Assembly: GCA_038228615.1 (NCBI GenBank)
Contig: JBBRPC010000024.1
Coordinates: 1-26,861 of the forward strand
Direction: 5' to 3'
DNA from: F1-120-MAGs023 sp038228615
GTDB lineage: Bacteria > Actinomycetota > Acidimicrobiia > IMCC26256 > PALSA-610
DNA: 26,861 nt
Under the pieces are notes generated by a model. It was not told the DNA's origin. It made no database searches and was given only the letters and a program-made list of their open reading frames with translations. Positions within the stretch are counted from its first letter, which is position 1; each line of letters opens with the position of its first letter. Positions 16,055-24,631 of the stretch are shown piece by piece. Both the position numbers and the translations under genes were made by a program.

Positions 16055-16474
16055 ATGACGGATGCAGTCGCGATACTCGAACAGGATCACCGGGCAATTC
16101 ATGCGCTCTTCGGAGAATTCGCTGAATCGCAAGACATGCAGATCGCGACTTCAGTCTGCAACGAATTGATGGACCACCTGCATCTAGAAGAGGAACTGAT
16201 CTACCCGATTCTCGGCGGAATCGCACCCGAACTCCTTGACCAGTCCGTCGTGGAGCACCGCGATGCCAAGGACTTCATTGCGCGAATTCAATCCAGCGCG
16301 GGCGACCGCGATGCAATTGAAGAAGTATCGCTGCTCGCAGAATCAATCAGCATCCATTTCGAAGCCGAAGAGCAGACGATATTCCCTTTGCTCCGTTCAC
16401 GAATCGAAGCTGCGGCATTGGAACAACTCGGAGTGCAGCTCGAGCAGCGCAAGCGAGCACTATCGGCGAAATGA
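16055..16474 (+). CDS. Hemerythrin-like (HHE) domain protein
   Basis: 139-residue four-helix-bundle protein of the hemerythrin/HHE cation-binding family. Likely iron ligands: His12 and/or His16 in EQDHRAIH, His43 and Glu47 in HLHLEEE (HxxxE), His68 in VEHRD, and His101 and Glu105 in HFEAEEQTIFP (HxxxE). The two HxxxE motifs followed by YP and FP are typical. These proteins bind a diiron centre and may sense or carry O2 or NO, or store iron; the specific role cannot be read from sequence. The frame stays open upstream to 15884, but homology starts at the ATG at 16055 and a -10 element lies 7 nt before it. Divergent from the GlcD-like gene (124 bp gap). Confidence 0.88.
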   Translation: MTDAVAILEQDHRAIHALFGEFAESQDMQIATSVCNELMDHLHLEEELIYPILGGIAPELLDQSVVEHRDAKDFIARIQSSAGDRDAIEEVSLLAESISIHFEAEEQTIFPLLRSRIEAAALEQLGVQLEQRKRALSAK

Positions 16475-16515
16475 CGCTGCTGCGATAGTCACCTGATTTC
16501 GAACCGGCCGAGCGG

Positions 16516-16521
16516 TACTGT
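16516..16521 (+). promoter_or_regulatory. Putative -10 element (TACTGT) for the yqeY-like gene
   Basis: TACTGT (TANNNT) in the 81 bp gap before the YqeY gene. A start about 7 nt downstream would leave a leader of roughly 28 nt containing the GGAGG ribosome binding site at 16543-16547. Confidence 0.3.
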
Positions 16522-16555
16522 TGCGGACGTTACCGGCGTTGCGGAGGCGATTGTT

Positions 16556-17032
16556 TTGGGTGAACTGAAAGCACAAATTGCAAACGATCTCAACGACGCG
16601 ATGCGACGCCGAGATGAACTCACCGTTTCGACGCTGCGCCTCCTCAAAACCGCGATCACTAAAGCTGAGGTGGCTGGCAGCGAAGCTGTCGAACTCGATG
16701 ACGACGCGATCATGGCAATCTTCGCGACGGAGGTTCGCAAGCGCGCCGAGGCGGCCGACCTCTACGAGCAAGGCGGCCGCGGAGAGCTTGCGTTCAAGGA
16801 ACGCAACGAAGCCGAAATAGTGCGTCGCTATCTGCCAGCCACACTCGACGATGACGCGCTCCACGCGATCGTCGTCGAGGAAGCCGCGAACGTCTCGATC
16901 GACGCGGATAATCCGGGGCGCGCCATGGGCACCGTCGTCAAAGCGGTACGCGCGCGCGTTGGCCAAGGAGCCGATGGTGCGCGCATCGCCGCCGCCGTCA
17001 AGACCGCGTTACAACGGGACGAACGGCCCTAG
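16556..17032 (+). CDS. yqeY: GatB/YqeY domain-containing protein
   Basis: 158-residue YqeY-type protein, a small alpha-helical family related to the C-terminal tail of GatB (tRNA-dependent amidotransferase). It opens GELKAQIANDLNDAMRRRDE and TLRLLKTAITKAEV, has the conserved KRAEAADLYEQGGR and FKERNEAEIVRRYLP segments, and ends with the GRAMGTVVKAVRARVGQGAD helical domain. Length is usual for the family. The start is TTG at 16556, 8 nt after GGAGG; no in-frame ATG or GTG gives the complete first helix. Its cellular role is not established; involvement in tRNA aminoacylation quality is suspected from homology. It is a common single-copy core gene. Confidence 0.88.
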   Translation: MGELKAQIANDLNDAMRRRDELTVSTLRLLKTAITKAEVAGSEAVELDDDAIMAIFATEVRKRAEAADLYEQGGRGELAFKERNEAEIVRRYLPATLDDDALHAIVVEEAANVSIDADNPGRAMGTVVKAVRARVGQGADGARIAAAVKTALQRDERP

Positions 17033-17065
17033 TACGCGCTCGTGAGTCGACGCCATAGTTAGCAG

Positions 17066-17575
17066 ATGCTTGGTGACCTGACCAACGCCCAGATCGAAGA
17101 CGTTTTACGATCGGAGGTCATTGGCCGAATCGGCTGCCACGCCGACGGTTCGACATACGTCGTGCCCATCACGTTTGCTTACGACGGCGAGTGTGTCTAC
17201 GCGCATAGCGCGAACGGACGCAAGGTACGCATGATGCGCACCAATCCGTCGGTATGTTTCGAGGTCGAACAGATCGATGACCTCGCAAACTGGCGCACCG
17301 TGCTCGCATGGGGCACCTTCGAAGAACTCTTTGGGAGCGACGCCAGCGCGGCGATGAAGTTTGTCAGCGACCGACTCCGCCCGTTGATGACGAGCAGCAC
17401 GGCGCAGCCTGCTGTTGCCCTCGACGCCGAGGGTGTGCCACTCGGTGGCCATCTCGTCGACACCGCCGCCAACACCCCGGTCATGTACAGAATTCAGTTG
17501 CGCGACAAGACGGGTCGGTTTGAAAAGCGCCGAAATGGAGTCGGGTCCTCGACTAGCGCAGCGTGTATCCAATAG
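17066..17575 (+). CDS. Pyridoxamine 5'-phosphate oxidase (PPOX) family flavin-binding protein
   Basis: 169-residue split beta-barrel protein. The pattern IGRIGCHADGSTYVVPITFAY, then CVYAHSANGRKVRMMRTNP and SVCFEVEQIDDLANWRTVLAWG, is characteristic of FMN- or F420-binding PPOX-like proteins that make up a large actinobacterial family. The last roughly 70 residues diverge from the simple family core and include VMYRIQLRDKTGRFEKR. It probably binds a flavin or F420 and reduces or protects against an unknown electrophile; heme binding is an alternative for some relatives. Start ATG 17066, with CATAGT 6 nt upstream as a weak -10. Its 3' end overlaps the convergent P450 gene by 23 bp. Confidence 0.85.
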   Translation: MLGDLTNAQIEDVLRSEVIGRIGCHADGSTYVVPITFAYDGECVYAHSANGRKVRMMRTNPSVCFEVEQIDDLANWRTVLAWGTFEELFGSDASAAMKFVSDRLRPLMTSSTAQPAVALDAEGVPLGGHLVDTAANTPVMYRIQLRDKTGRFEKRRNGVGSSTSAACIQ

Positions 17576-18815
17576 GGAGATGTTTGATGCCGCTCACAAA
17601 ATGCGCCGTCGACCATTCAGGTGCTCCGTCGAATTCGATTGTTGCCACTCTTTCGAGCACCTTGGACAGCAACGTGCGCACTTCACGCCTCGCGACTTGT
17701 GCTCCAAGGCAATAGTGCACGCCCATCCCGAACGACAACAACTTGTCGGCATCGGGTCGGCGGATATCGAAGCGCATCGACTCGAAGAACACATCTTCGT
17801 CTCGGTTCGCCGACGGGTACGACGTCAACACAACGTCGCCTTGCGCAATTGTGACGCCGCTCAGCTCGAAATCTTGTTGCGCCCAGCGAAAGAAGCTTCG
17901 CACAGGACTTGTCCAGCGGAGCATTTCCTCGGCAGCGTTCGTCACCAACGTGGAATCCTCGAGCAGCGCTGCTAGCTGCTCGGGGTGGCGCAGGAGTTGT
18001 TCAAGCCCTCCCGAAAGCGCGAACGAGGTCGTGTCGTGACCTGCTGTTGCCACGATGATGTAGTACCACAGTCGTTCGATCTCACCGAGCGGTTTCCCGT
18101 CGATTTCGCCGTTGGCAATGACACTCGCGACATCATTCGTCGGGTGTGCGCGGCGTTCTGTGGTCAACGAATCGAAATACGTTTCGAATTTGGTGATGCT
18201 ATTCGTGACGGCCTGCAGGGGGTCGTCGAAACCGCTCATGTACTCCGGGTCGGCCGCACCGAACATTCCCTGTGTCAGCTCCAACATCAGACGCTCATCA
18301 CTCTGGGGCACACCGAAGATGCTCATGATCACTCGAAGCGTGAACGGCACCGCAAGATCGGTCGCAAAGTCGCATTGACCACCGAACGCCACCAGCTTGT
18401 CCGCGAACTCATCCGCGATCGCGTCGATCGACGGCTGAAGTCCGCGAACGGCGGCCGGCTTGAACCAATCGTTCGTGACCTGTCGGTGTTGCTGATGCAC
18501 TGTCCCGTGAAGCTGCACCAACGACCTTGGCAAGTCGATGCCCAACGCTTGCATCATGTCGTATTGAAAATCAGGCCCGGGAGCCGACTTTTCTGTGTTC
18601 CAAAAAATGTCGCTCCGTCGCGACACCTCGAGCACGTCTGCATGTCGAGTGATCGCCCAAAACGGGGTCCAGCCGTCTGCCTCCACACGCAACACTGGCG
18701 ACTCTCGGCGCAACTCTGCAACGGTGGCATGCCATTGCTCCATATCCGCAAACGCCTCAGGCGTGATGAATACGTTTCCGCGCGGATCGGTAGCGCTCGA
18801 CGCATCCGAAATCAT
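17553..18815 (-). CDS. Cytochrome P450
   Basis: 420-residue soluble P450. The I-helix motif is AGHDTT (258-263), the K-helix ExxR is in EEMLR (297-300), and the heme segment is FGMGVHYCLG (362-371) with Cys369 as axial ligand. The LHGTVHQQHRQVTNDWF region (about 102-118) and SPVRSFFRWAQQDFELSGVTI resemble CYP families acting on steroids, terpenoids or fatty acids in actinobacteria, but I cannot assign a family. The start is placed at ATG 18815; the frame runs on to 18866, and weak GAGGAAG is 10 nt upstream of the chosen start. Divergent from the nitronate monooxygenase gene (120 bp gap). No ferredoxin gene is next to it, so it may share the one at 11521. Confidence 0.94.
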   Translation of the reverse strand: MISDASSATDPRGNVFITPEAFADMEQWHATVAELRRESPVLRVEADGWTPFWAITRHADVLEVSRRSDIFWNTEKSAPGPDFQYDMMQALGIDLPRSLVQLHGTVHQQHRQVTNDWFKPAAVRGLQPSIDAIADEFADKLVAFGGQCDFATDLAVPFTLRVIMSIFGVPQSDERLMLELTQGMFGAADPEYMSGFDDPLQAVTNSITKFETYFDSLTTERRAHPTNDVASVIANGEIDGKPLGEIERLWYYIIVATAGHDTTSFALSGGLEQLLRHPEQLAALLEDSTLVTNAAEEMLRWTSPVRSFFRWAQQDFELSGVTIAQGDVVLTSYPSANRDEDVFFESMRFDIRRPDADKLLSFGMGVHYCLGAQVARREVRTLLSKVLERVATIEFDGAPEWSTAHFVSGIKHLPIGYTLR

Positions 18816-18923
18816 TGACCTGAGCTTCCTCGATCGGGTCTTGGGCGACAAGTTCTGCTGGAGCACGACCTCGGTGTCCCGACTTGGGACTCGGAGTGTT
18901 GCGATCTCACCGCTGATAGTAGA

Positions 18924-18929
18924 TACGGT
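18924..18929 (+). promoter_or_regulatory. Putative -10 element (TACGGT), leaderless start
   Basis: TACGGT (TANNNT) is followed by 6 nt and the ATG at 18936, with no Shine-Dalgarno. It lies in the 120 bp divergent region shared with the P450 gene. Confidence 0.4.
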
Positions 18930-18935
18930 CTAGCC

Positions 18936-20087
18936 ATGAAGACAGCCATCACCGAAATGTTGGGCATCGACCTGCCGATCCTTGCGTTCACGCACTGCCG
19001 CGACGTGGTGGCGGCGGTCACCAAGGCCGGCGGGATGGGGGTGCTGGGCGCGGTCACCCACACTCCAGAACAGCTTGAGGTCGACCTCGCGTGGATTGAG
19101 AACGAGATCAGCGGACGACCGTACGGCATTGATCTGATCGTGCCGGCGAAATACGCCGGGTCGGAAGAGGGTGGCTACACCTTCGACGACATTCGCCGTC
19201 TCATCCCCCCCGAACACGTCGCGTTCGTCGACGACATCCTGCGTCGATACGACGTGCCGGCGCTGCCAGACGACGACGGCCGTCGATCCGTGATCGGGAG
19301 CACCGACCACGGCGAAGCCGCCGTTCCATTTTCAGCAAATCAGGCCGACCCTCTGCTCGAAATCGCGTTGGGACATCGACCATCGCTCGTTGTCAACGCC
19401 CTCGGGCCACCACCTCCGCACATGATCGAGCGGACGAAACAACAAGGTCGGTTGGTCGGCGCATTAGCTGGCAAAGCACAACACGCCCAGCGGCACGTGA
19501 ACGTGGGCGTCGACATCATCATCGCCCAGGGCGCAGAGGCAGGCGGACACACCGGTGAAATCGGATCGATGGTCCTCATACCGGAGATCGTGGATGCGGT
19601 CGCGCCTGTTCCGGTTTTGGGTGCTGGCGGCATCGGGCGCGGGCGCCAGATGGCCGCGGCGATGGCGCTCGGTGCCCAGGGTGTGTGGTGCGGATCGGTG
19701 TGGCTCACAACAGAAGAAGCAGAAACGCATCCTGTCGTGAAACAGAAGTTCCTCGCAGCGACATCTTCCGATACGGTTCGTTCGCGTTCACGTACCGGAA
19801 AACCAGCACGCCAGCTGCGCACTGCATGGACCGACGAGTGGGACGACCCAAACACGCCGTCGCCACTCGGCATGCCACTACAGCCAATACTTGTCGACGA
19901 GGCACTCGCGCGTATCGACCGAGCTGCATATCGGGCTGGATCTGGCGCAGAGCAACTCACGAACTACTTCGTAGGCCAAGTCGTGGGCAATATGAACACT
20001 ACGAAGACATCCGCAAAAGTGGTCTTCGACATGATCGAGGAATACATCGAAGCGGTCGAATCGCTCGGACACCAACTCGAGATTTGA
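18936..20087 (+). CDS. Nitronate monooxygenase-like FMN oxidoreductase
   Basis: 383-residue TIM-barrel flavoprotein of the nitronate monooxygenase (2-nitropropane dioxygenase) family. Features: N-terminal LGIDLPILAFTHCRDVVAAVTKAGGMGVLGA, the AQGAEAGGHTGEIGS segment with putative catalytic His205, then PVPVLGAGGIGRGRQMAAAMALGAQGVWCG for FMN phosphate binding. An insertion rich in acidic residues (about 60-150) separates the first strands from the barrel core. This longer actinobacterial form is common, and many members probably act on substrates other than nitronates, including enoyl-type compounds. Start ATG 18936 directly downstream of a -10 element. Divergent from a P450, so a joint role in degrading a hydrophobic or xenobiotic compound is plausible but unproven. 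Confidence 0.85.
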   Translation: MKTAITEMLGIDLPILAFTHCRDVVAAVTKAGGMGVLGAVTHTPEQLEVDLAWIENEISGRPYGIDLIVPAKYAGSEEGGYTFDDIRRLIPPEHVAFVDDILRRYDVPALPDDDGRRSVIGSTDHGEAAVPFSANQADPLLEIALGHRPSLVVNALGPPPPHMIERTKQQGRLVGALAGKAQHAQRHVNVGVDIIIAQGAEAGGHTGEIGSMVLIPEIVDAVAPVPVLGAGGIGRGRQMAAAMALGAQGVWCGSVWLTTEEAETHPVVKQKFLAATSSDTVRSRSRTGKPARQLRTAWTDEWDDPNTPSPLGMPLQPILVDEALARIDRAAYRAGSGAEQLTNYFVGQVVGNMNTTKTSAKVVFDMIEEYIEAVESLGHQLEI

Positions 20088-20114
20088 TTCGCGATCGCGT
20101 ACGACGAACCCCAG

Positions 20115-21782
20115 CTACTGACCGCTGAGGCTGAGCAGGAAGTCGACAATCGAGACCGAGAAGCGCGTTGCGTCGATGTCGTCCAAGACGTATTTAGTCT
20201 TCACGCCGTCGATCACCGAAAACTCGTTCGGCTGCCAGGTGTCGGTATAGGTCGCGCCGGTGTTCGGAGGCGGCAGCGTCACCGGCGTTGGCGTCGACGA
20301 CCCGAAACCGACGAGGAAGGCGAGAAGATATACCGATGTCTTTTGCACTTGCGCCGTCGGAACGTTGAGGTCGACTCCGATCTGTGCAAGTCGTGCATTT
20401 TCAGAGGCGCTCCAGGTCACAGTGACGACCCGCGGCGCGACAACTTGGCGTTCGAACGCGCCGCGATCGACAAAGGAAATGGGCCCTGTGCCGGTATCAG
20501 CGACGGCAGGATCATCGACGCGCGCTTGTCCGTCGGCATCGAGCGTTGGCTCACCGGCAGCGGCGCTGTTCGCCGCGTCGATCGCCGGTGATCCTGCGAG
20601 CAGATGAAAGTTCGCGGCGGCGACCTGCGCGAAGAGCGGGTCGGCTTGCAGGCCATGCGACTCCTGTCCTGTCGCGGCAGCGAACGCTGCGAGCGACGAA
20701 TATTTGACACCAGCCCAGTCGAACATCACCCCAGCGACGCGGAGATTCACCAGTTCGAAATCTACGGTTGCGGTCGTCGCCGACGGCGCGTCGGCTCGAA
20801 CCTCACCCGAGGTCCGCGGACTATTGATGCCGTTGTCGGTGCTGATGTTGTTCGCAAGAATCGTGCCCGTCGACGTCGTCATCTCGATACCACTGTCGGT
20901 ATTGCCCGTCACCGTGTTCGAGGTGATCTCCGCATTGGTCGCGTTGTGTACATCGATGCCATGGTCGCCGTTGTTGTACGACACGTTGTCGTTGACGATC
21001 GAGCCCGATGTCCCGGTTCGGATATTGAAGCCTGAGTCTTCGTTGTCGTGGCTGATATTGCCGGAAACGAGATTCCCGGTGCTGTTGAGCAGATCGATTC
21101 CTGCTGCGGCACGGATATACCCACGTGCGTTGCTGAACGACACGTTCGATGCGATGACATTGTTGTTCGATCCGGCATCGATCAGAATGCCTGCATCCGA
21201 GTTGTGATCAGTCGTGTTCGCGTTGAGCAACGAGTTCGATGTGCCATTCAAAGCGATACCGTTCGCCACAAGTCCGCTCACAGGTTGACCCGAATGCGTG
21301 ACATGATTCGTGCGGAGCGTGATATTGGTCGACGTTGACACCAACATCCCAGGCCCCGACGTCGCATCAACCGCGAACCCAGTGATGGTGATCCAACTCT
21401 TCGAGGCGACATGAAAGCCGCTTGACCCGCCAGACACAACAACCGTCGCACCAGACCCGACTGCGAAGTTCACAGGAGCCAACGAGGTTCCCGAGTGCGC
21501 GGGCGTGATGCCGCCACCGTATGTACCGCTACTCACGAGCACCGTTTGACCAGCGTTCGCGACCGTCGCCGCCTTCTTGATGGTGCAGAACGGGATCGTG
21601 GCAGTGCCAGCACCCGAATCCGAACAGCTTGAGTTCACGTTGTCGACGAACAACGTCGACGACGACGCGTTCGCGCCGCTCGCGACAAGCATGACGCCCA
21701 GCGTCGCCATCAGCGTCACAGCTCCGCACGCTTTCAACGACAGCGCCCCAGACGTTGGGGGTACCCAACTGCGGCGGTTCAT
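20115..21782 (-). CDS. Exported right-handed parallel beta-helix protein
   Basis: 555-residue secreted protein. A signal peptide is clear: basic MNRR start, hydrophobic AVTLMATLGVMLVASG, likely cleavage after GANA near residue 41. A NosD-like region of parallel beta-helix repeats follows, recognisable by recurring N-N/S-x-N-x-hydrophobic turns such as LLNANTTDHNSDAGILIDAG, NVSYNNGDHGIDVHN and TVTGNTDSGIEM. Next comes a choice-of-anchor-Q-like segment with DADGQARVDDPAVADTG and DRGAFE. The final roughly 105 residues (TVTWSASENARLAQIGVDLN onward) match nothing I recognise. The ATG at 21782 is preceded by GAGGAGG at 8 nt; an in-frame extension to 21929 lacks signal-peptide character. Possibly a cell-surface carbohydrate-binding or lyase-like protein; no catalytic residues can be assigned. 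Divergent from the response regulator. Confidence 0.82.
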   Translation of the reverse strand: MNRRSWVPPTSGALSLKACGAVTLMATLGVMLVASGANASSSTLFVDNVNSSCSDSGAGTATIPFCTIKKAATVANAGQTVLVSSGTYGGGITPAHSGTSLAPVNFAVGSGATVVVSGGSSGFHVASKSWITITGFAVDATSGPGMLVSTSTNITLRTNHVTHSGQPVSGLVANGIALNGTSNSLLNANTTDHNSDAGILIDAGSNNNVIASNVSFSNARGYIRAAAGIDLLNSTGNLVSGNISHDNEDSGFNIRTGTSGSIVNDNVSYNNGDHGIDVHNATNAEITSNTVTGNTDSGIEMTTSTGTILANNISTDNGINSPRTSGEVRADAPSATTATVDFELVNLRVAGVMFDWAGVKYSSLAAFAAATGQESHGLQADPLFAQVAAANFHLLAGSPAIDAANSAAAGEPTLDADGQARVDDPAVADTGTGPISFVDRGAFERQVVAPRVVTVTWSASENARLAQIGVDLNVPTAQVQKTSVYLLAFLVGFGSSTPTPVTLPPPNTGATYTDTWQPNEFSVIDGVKTKYVLDDIDATRFSVSIVDFLLSLSGQ

Positions 21783-21960
21783 TCTGTGCGCCTCCTCGAC
21801 TCCAAGACGGACAAAGCTACCAATACCGAACACCGGAACTGATTCACAACAAATGCACAACGTTGACGCAGGCAGCGACCCAGGGGTGGCGCCCCGCCTG
21901 AGCGCCTGGCATTCTGTGACCACCGACACGTTTCAAAGTCGTCACGAAAGGTACAACAGG
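21783..21960. other. Divergent intergenic region between beta-helix and response-regulator genes
   Basis: 178 bp without a gene. It must hold promoters for both directions and contains an imperfect GC-rich dyad around 21887-21906 (CAGGGGTGGCGCCCCGCCTG, with mismatches). I see no confident operator or terminator. Confidence 0.4.
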
Positions 21961-22659
21961 ATGATCTGCGACATCACAGCCACCATCCTCATCATTGAAG
22001 ACGACGACGGCAATCGGCTCCTCGTCCAGCGGGTCCTTGAGGAGTGCGGATACCGCGTCGTCGGTGCCGAAGACGGTCCCAGCGCATTGCTCGCCGCCTC
22101 TCGGCACACATTCGACGCCATCGTGCTCGACCTGGGGCTACCTGGAATGGACGGCTTGAGCGTGCTCGCAGGACTCCGCCGCGCGAGCGAAGTCCCGATC
22201 CTCGTGCTGACTGGCCGATCAGACGAACACGATCGTGTCCTCGGCCTCGACTCGGGTGCCGACGACTACATGGTGAAGCCGTATTCGATCGCTGAACTCA
22301 CCGCCCGCGTCCGAGCCCTCCTGCGGCGCGTGCAGCCCCAACCACAACACGACACACTCGATTTCGGCATCTTGTCGCTCGATCTCGCCGCGCACAGGGC
22401 GAAGGTGGGATCGACGCCGGTCGAACTCACTCCGAAAGAGTTCGCGCTCTTGCGTTTCCTCGTCGAGCAATCACCGTTCGCGTTCGGGCGCGATGAGATC
22501 CTCCAACATGTTTGGGGTTCACTCGCAGAGTGGCAAGACCCGGCAACGGTCACCGAACACATTCGTCGATTACGTTCGAAACTGCTGGCCGCCGGTTGCG
22601 TCGACGCCGTCATCGAAACGGTGCGCGGCGTCGGTTATCGGGCCTTGGCCGCGCAATGA
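21961..22659 (+). CDS. OmpR/PhoB-family response regulator
   Basis: 232-residue DNA-binding response regulator. The receiver domain (about 8-120) has the acidic pair in IIEDDDGN, phospho-acceptor Asp57 in VLDLGLPGMDG, Thr in VLTGRSD, and the conserved Lys in MVKPYS. A linker leads to a winged-helix trans_reg_C domain (about 133-230) with ELTPKEFALLRFLVEQ, the recognition-helix region DPATVTEHIRRLRSKL, and the final ETVRGVGYRAL, all standard for OmpR/PhoB. The frame is open upstream, but the receiver begins at ATG 21961; AAAGG lies about 10 nt before it. It overlaps the hybrid kinase by 4 bp (ATGA), so the two form a coupled pair. Closest likely targets are its own operon and neighbouring secreted-protein genes (inference). 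Confidence 0.93.
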   Translation: MICDITATILIIEDDDGNRLLVQRVLEECGYRVVGAEDGPSALLAASRHTFDAIVLDLGLPGMDGLSVLAGLRRASEVPILVLTGRSDEHDRVLGLDSGADDYMVKPYSIAELTARVRALLRRVQPQPQHDTLDFGILSLDLAAHRAKVGSTPVELTPKEFALLRFLVEQSPFAFGRDEILQHVWGSLAEWQDPATVTEHIRRLRSKLLAAGCVDAVIETVRGVGYRALAAQ

Positions 22660-24581
22660 ACGAACCTCGTCACTACGGCCTCAACGAATCCGATGAGTTC
22701 GCGCGAGGCATCTTCGAAGCGCTCGCCGAAGGCGTTCTCGTGGCCGATCACCACGGACGTGTCGTTGCGCTGAACCCGAGCGCAGAACGGGTCCTCGGAT
22801 TCCCATCGAGCGCGCTCGTGGGCAAGAGCGTTCGCGACTCTCCTTGGGTACTCGAAGACGAAGACCACCGACCGCTCACAGTTGACGAGTGGCCAATCAT
22901 GATCACACTCGAGACCAAACAACCGTCGGGTCAACTCATGGTGACCGTGCGTCCGGACGGGCAACGACGTGTGATCGTGATGATCGCGATGCCGCTGCCC
23001 CGACCAGCGACTGAGCCGTGGACCGTCGTCAGTTTCGTCGATGTCACGCCGCAACGACGCGCCGAACTTGCGTTGGCGTCATCCGAGGAACGCTTCCGCC
23101 AACTCGTCGAGCAAGCCCCTGATCCCGTTGTCGTGGTCGACGCTGAGGGATGCATTGCGTCGTGCAATCAACGCACGGCGGATGTGTTCGGCTACAACGC
23201 GTCGGAACTCATAGGTGAACCGATCGAGACGCTCGTACCGGACGGTGCCCGGACGGCGCACACCGTTCACCGGTCCGTGTACCTCGACGAACCGACCAGC
23301 AGGTCAATGGGGTCCGGCGCTGAACTGTCGGGACGCCGCAAGAATGGCACGACGTTCCCGATCGAGGTCAGCCTCGGATCCTTGGAAACATCGGATGGCC
23401 CACAGGTCATCGCAATCGCGCGAGATCTCACCGAGCGACATCGCGCCCAAGAAATGGCCCAGGTCTCACGCGCAAAGGGCGAATTTCTTTCGCGCATGAG
23501 TCACGAATTGCGAACTCCTCTGAATTCAATTCTCGGCTTCGCGCAACTCATGCAACTCGCAGGCGCGCGACCGGATCAACAAGAGGCGCTCGAACAAATC
23601 CAACTGGCTGGTCATCACCTCCTCGATCTGCTCAATGACTTGCTCGAATTCGAACGCGTGCGCTCTGGCCATGTCACGTATTCCATCGAACCTGTGAGTA
23701 TCGATGAGACGGTCATGGAAGCGATCCGTTTAATTCGCCCGTCGGCCCAGGCACGCGACATCATCATCGAAACGGTGTTCGGCGAAGACGCCGGTTGGGC
23801 GATGGCCGACCGCCAACGGCTGCGCCAAGTGATGCTCAATCTGTTGTCGAACGCGATCAAGTACAACGCTGACAACGGCCATGTCGTCGTTGCTACCACG
23901 ACTACCGAACATGGTGTTTCGATCGCGATCGTCGATACCGGAAGGGGTATCGACCAGTCGGAGATGGACCGGCTGTTCGTGCCGTTCGAACGGCTCGGTG
24001 CGGATGTCACTGGCAATGTCGAGGGCGCCGGGGTCGGGCTCGCGTTGTCGAAGACACTCGTCGAAGGGATGAACGGAACCATCGAGGTGAGCTCAGAACA
24101 ACACGTTGGTAGCACGTTTCGAGTACTCCTTCCCGCGGCGGAGCCGGCCCCGCTGTCACTGCCCCAAGAACCTGGAACACGTCAGCAGCATGCGTTCGGC
24201 GACGCATTGCGCGATATCAGCGTCTTATGCATCGAAGACAACGAAGCAAACGTTCGCTTGATAGAAGCAATGCTCCTCGCATTCGGAGTTACGACGACGT
24301 TCGTTGCCCGAACAGCATCCGAAGGGCTCGCGCTCGCGATCCAACACACCCCCGACGTCATCTTGCTCGATCTCCACCTTCCGGATCTCGAAGGTGAATT
24401 CGTCGCGAAGCAGCTGCGACGAAACCAGCTCACGTCAACGATCCCAATCATTGTCGTCACAGCAGATGCGAGCCCTACGACCGCACGTCGGCTGCTCGCG
24501 GGAGGCATCGAGCGTTACATCACAAAACCAATCGATGTCGGCGACCTCTTTGACTCCATCGTCGCCGTGACAATGCCGTAG
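22656..24581 (+). CDS. Soluble PAS-PAS hybrid histidine kinase with C-terminal receiver domain
   Basis: 641-residue hybrid sensor kinase without signal peptide or membrane segment, so probably a cytoplasmic sensor. Domain order: PAS1 (about 13-135, GIFEALAEGVLVADHHGRVV), PAS2 (about 145-262, FRQLVEQAPDPVVVVDAEGC), HisKA with phospho-acceptor His283 in MSHELRTPLNSILGF, HATPase with N-box Asn399 (LLSNAIKYN) and G-boxes DTGRGID and GAGVGLALSK, and a C-terminal receiver (about 518-637) with Asp572 in LLDLHLPDLEG and Lys in ITKPIDVGD. PAS2 could bind a ligand, flavin or heme; no signature for a given cofactor stands out. It starts by ATGA overlap with the response regulator, its likely partner. 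No HPt domain is encoded nearby. Confidence 0.92.
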   Translation: MNEPRHYGLNESDEFARGIFEALAEGVLVADHHGRVVALNPSAERVLGFPSSALVGKSVRDSPWVLEDEDHRPLTVDEWPIMITLETKQPSGQLMVTVRPDGQRRVIVMIAMPLPRPATEPWTVVSFVDVTPQRRAELALASSEERFRQLVEQAPDPVVVVDAEGCIASCNQRTADVFGYNASELIGEPIETLVPDGARTAHTVHRSVYLDEPTSRSMGSGAELSGRRKNGTTFPIEVSLGSLETSDGPQVIAIARDLTERHRAQEMAQVSRAKGEFLSRMSHELRTPLNSILGFAQLMQLAGARPDQQEALEQIQLAGHHLLDLLNDLLEFERVRSGHVTYSIEPVSIDETVMEAIRLIRPSAQARDIIIETVFGEDAGWAMADRQRLRQVMLNLLSNAIKYNADNGHVVVATTTTEHGVSIAIVDTGRGIDQSEMDRLFVPFERLGADVTGNVEGAGVGLALSKTLVEGMNGTIEVSSEQHVGSTFRVLLPAAEPAPLSLPQEPGTRQQHAFGDALRDISVLCIEDNEANVRLIEAMLLAFGVTTTFVARTASEGLALAIQHTPDVILLDLHLPDLEGEFVAKQLRRNQLTSTIPIIVVTADASPTTARRLLAGGIERYITKPIDVGDLFDSIVAVTMP

Positions 24582-24631
24582 CCAAGCAGCCACTTCCTCA
24601 AACCGACTACGCCGCGCGAGACCAGACGCGC

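Noticed and set aside
20090..20099. 10 bp palindrome CGCGATCGCG between two convergent genes
   Set aside because: GCGATCGC is common in this base composition and the stretch is too short to call a terminator.
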